A stretch of 5,427 nt of DNA from DATLYH01 sp035575035 (lineage in GTDB: Bacteria; Planctomycetota; Planctomycetia; Gemmatales; Gemmataceae), in contig DATLYH010000073.1 of the NCBI GenBank assembly GCA_035575035.1, positions 1 to 5,427 of the forward strand. Reading direction: 5' to 3'. Positions 5,069 through 5,427 of the stretch are shown here, one piece after another. The stretch's first letter is position 1. Every line of letters starts with the position of its first letter. A program made the translations under genes and the position numbers. The notes beneath the pieces are model-generated. The model saw nothing but the letters and a program-made list of their open reading frames with translations, was not told where the DNA came from and searched no databases.

Positions 5069-5427
5069 ATGAAGCGTCGAATCAAAGTTGTCTTTTGTGT
5101 CATTCTAGTGCTTGCAGCTCCCAACGCCCCCCGATCAATTGCTCCCGCGCGCCAGGAGCTGCACCTCGTTGATGTCCGGGAAGAAACCTGGGAGAAGGTC
5201 CATGTGGGCATGTACGAGAAAGAAATAGAGGGAGTTCTCGGCGGCCCTCCAGGAGATTATCGGACGGACAAAGAAGTCTGTTATCACAGTTTCAACATAA
5301 ATATGGCTTCTCCTGCCGCGTGTACTGTAAAGGCATGGCTCTTTGATCACCATATCATCCAGATAGGATTTGATTCTGATGGGAAAGCTGTGTACATACT
5401 TCGCACCGGAAGGATGCCTCCCCCAAC
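5069..5427 (+). CDS. Small exported protein with BamE-like 'GGPPGDY' motif, N-terminal part
   Basis: The reading frame is open from the ATG at 5069 to the window edge, with 119 complete codons and no stop. Residues 1-5 are basic (MKRRI), followed by a hydrophobic core VVFCVILVLAA (7-17), so a Sec signal peptide is likely, cleaved somewhere around residues 20-28. No lipobox cysteine follows the core. Residues 48-65 read GMYEKEIEGVLGGPPGDY. This matches the pattern 'GMT..EVE.LLG.PPGDY' that I associate with small planctomycete proteins resembling the SmpA/BamE fold. A second region, VKAWLFDHHIIQIGFDSDGKAV (87-108), fits the beta strands that usually follow the motif. Cys71 and Cys85 lie between the two. 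The function is unknown; a BamE-like role in outer-membrane assembly should not be assumed. G+C is low: 114 of 240 bases in 5161-5400 by hand count, against 63-68% in lines sampled from the DUF1501 gene. The gene may therefore have a different history. Confidence 0.8.
   Translation, partial: MKRRIKVVFCVILVLAAPNAPRSIAPARQELHLVDVREETWEKVHVGMYEKEIEGVLGGPPGDYRTDKEVCYHSFNINMASPAACTVKAWLFDHHIIQIGFDSDGKAVYILRTGRMPPP

Noticed and set aside
4720..5211. 163-codon open frame on the minus strand
   Set aside because: It runs antisense into the start of the 5069 gene, which has a signal peptide and a family motif. The minus frame has no recognised domain, so it is not called, although the part at 4720-5068 cannot be excluded entirely.

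Overview
The window looks like a chromosomal segment of a GC-rich planctomycete, most likely of the Gemmata/Pirellula type. The evidence is the gene content. The tail of a DUF1553 (PSCyt/PSD1) protein is followed by a Tat-exported DUF1501 protein and then by a secreted PQQ-type beta-propeller that opens with the WPRFRGPNGTG sequence common in planctomycete propellers. Near the right edge starts a small exported protein with a 'GGPPGDY' motif that I associate with planctomycete BamE-like proteins. All supported genes are on the + strand.

Layout. 1-413: C-terminus of the DUF1553 protein. 414-550: a gap filled by two tandem 31-bp GC-rich hairpin repeats plus a shorter inverted copy, then a Shine-Dalgarno site. 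551-1855: complete DUF1501 gene. 1856-1994: a gap holding a 72-bp imperfect palindrome and then a strong Shine-Dalgarno site. 1995-3272: complete PQQ-propeller gene. 3273-3485: a gap holding a copy of the 'gcgagcggggg' repeat, a perfect 12-bp hairpin, and a sigma70-like promoter candidate inside an inverted repeat. 3486-4683: an unrecognised beta-rich coding remnant broken by an in-frame TAG, an in-frame TGA and one frameshift, so annotated as a pseudogene. 4684-5068: no convincing gene, only small inverted repeats. 5069-5427: the start of a small exported protein that runs off the window.

How the genes fit together. DUF1553 and DUF1501 genes are routinely neighbours in planctomycetes and probably form one transcription unit here, with the propeller as a possible third member. 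All three look like exported proteins, or partners of exported proteins, acting outside the cytoplasm. Their biochemical role is not established. The right 2 kb differs in character: it holds a decayed gene, a gene-poor stretch and a small gene with much lower G+C (about 47% by hand count over 5161-5400, against 63-68% in lines sampled from the DUF1501 gene).

I found no convincing evidence of a new defence, mobile or regulatory system. The most notable signals are the decayed gene, which can be reconstructed by three small edits, and the different palindromic repeat in each of the three gaps after the DUF1553, DUF1501 and propeller genes.
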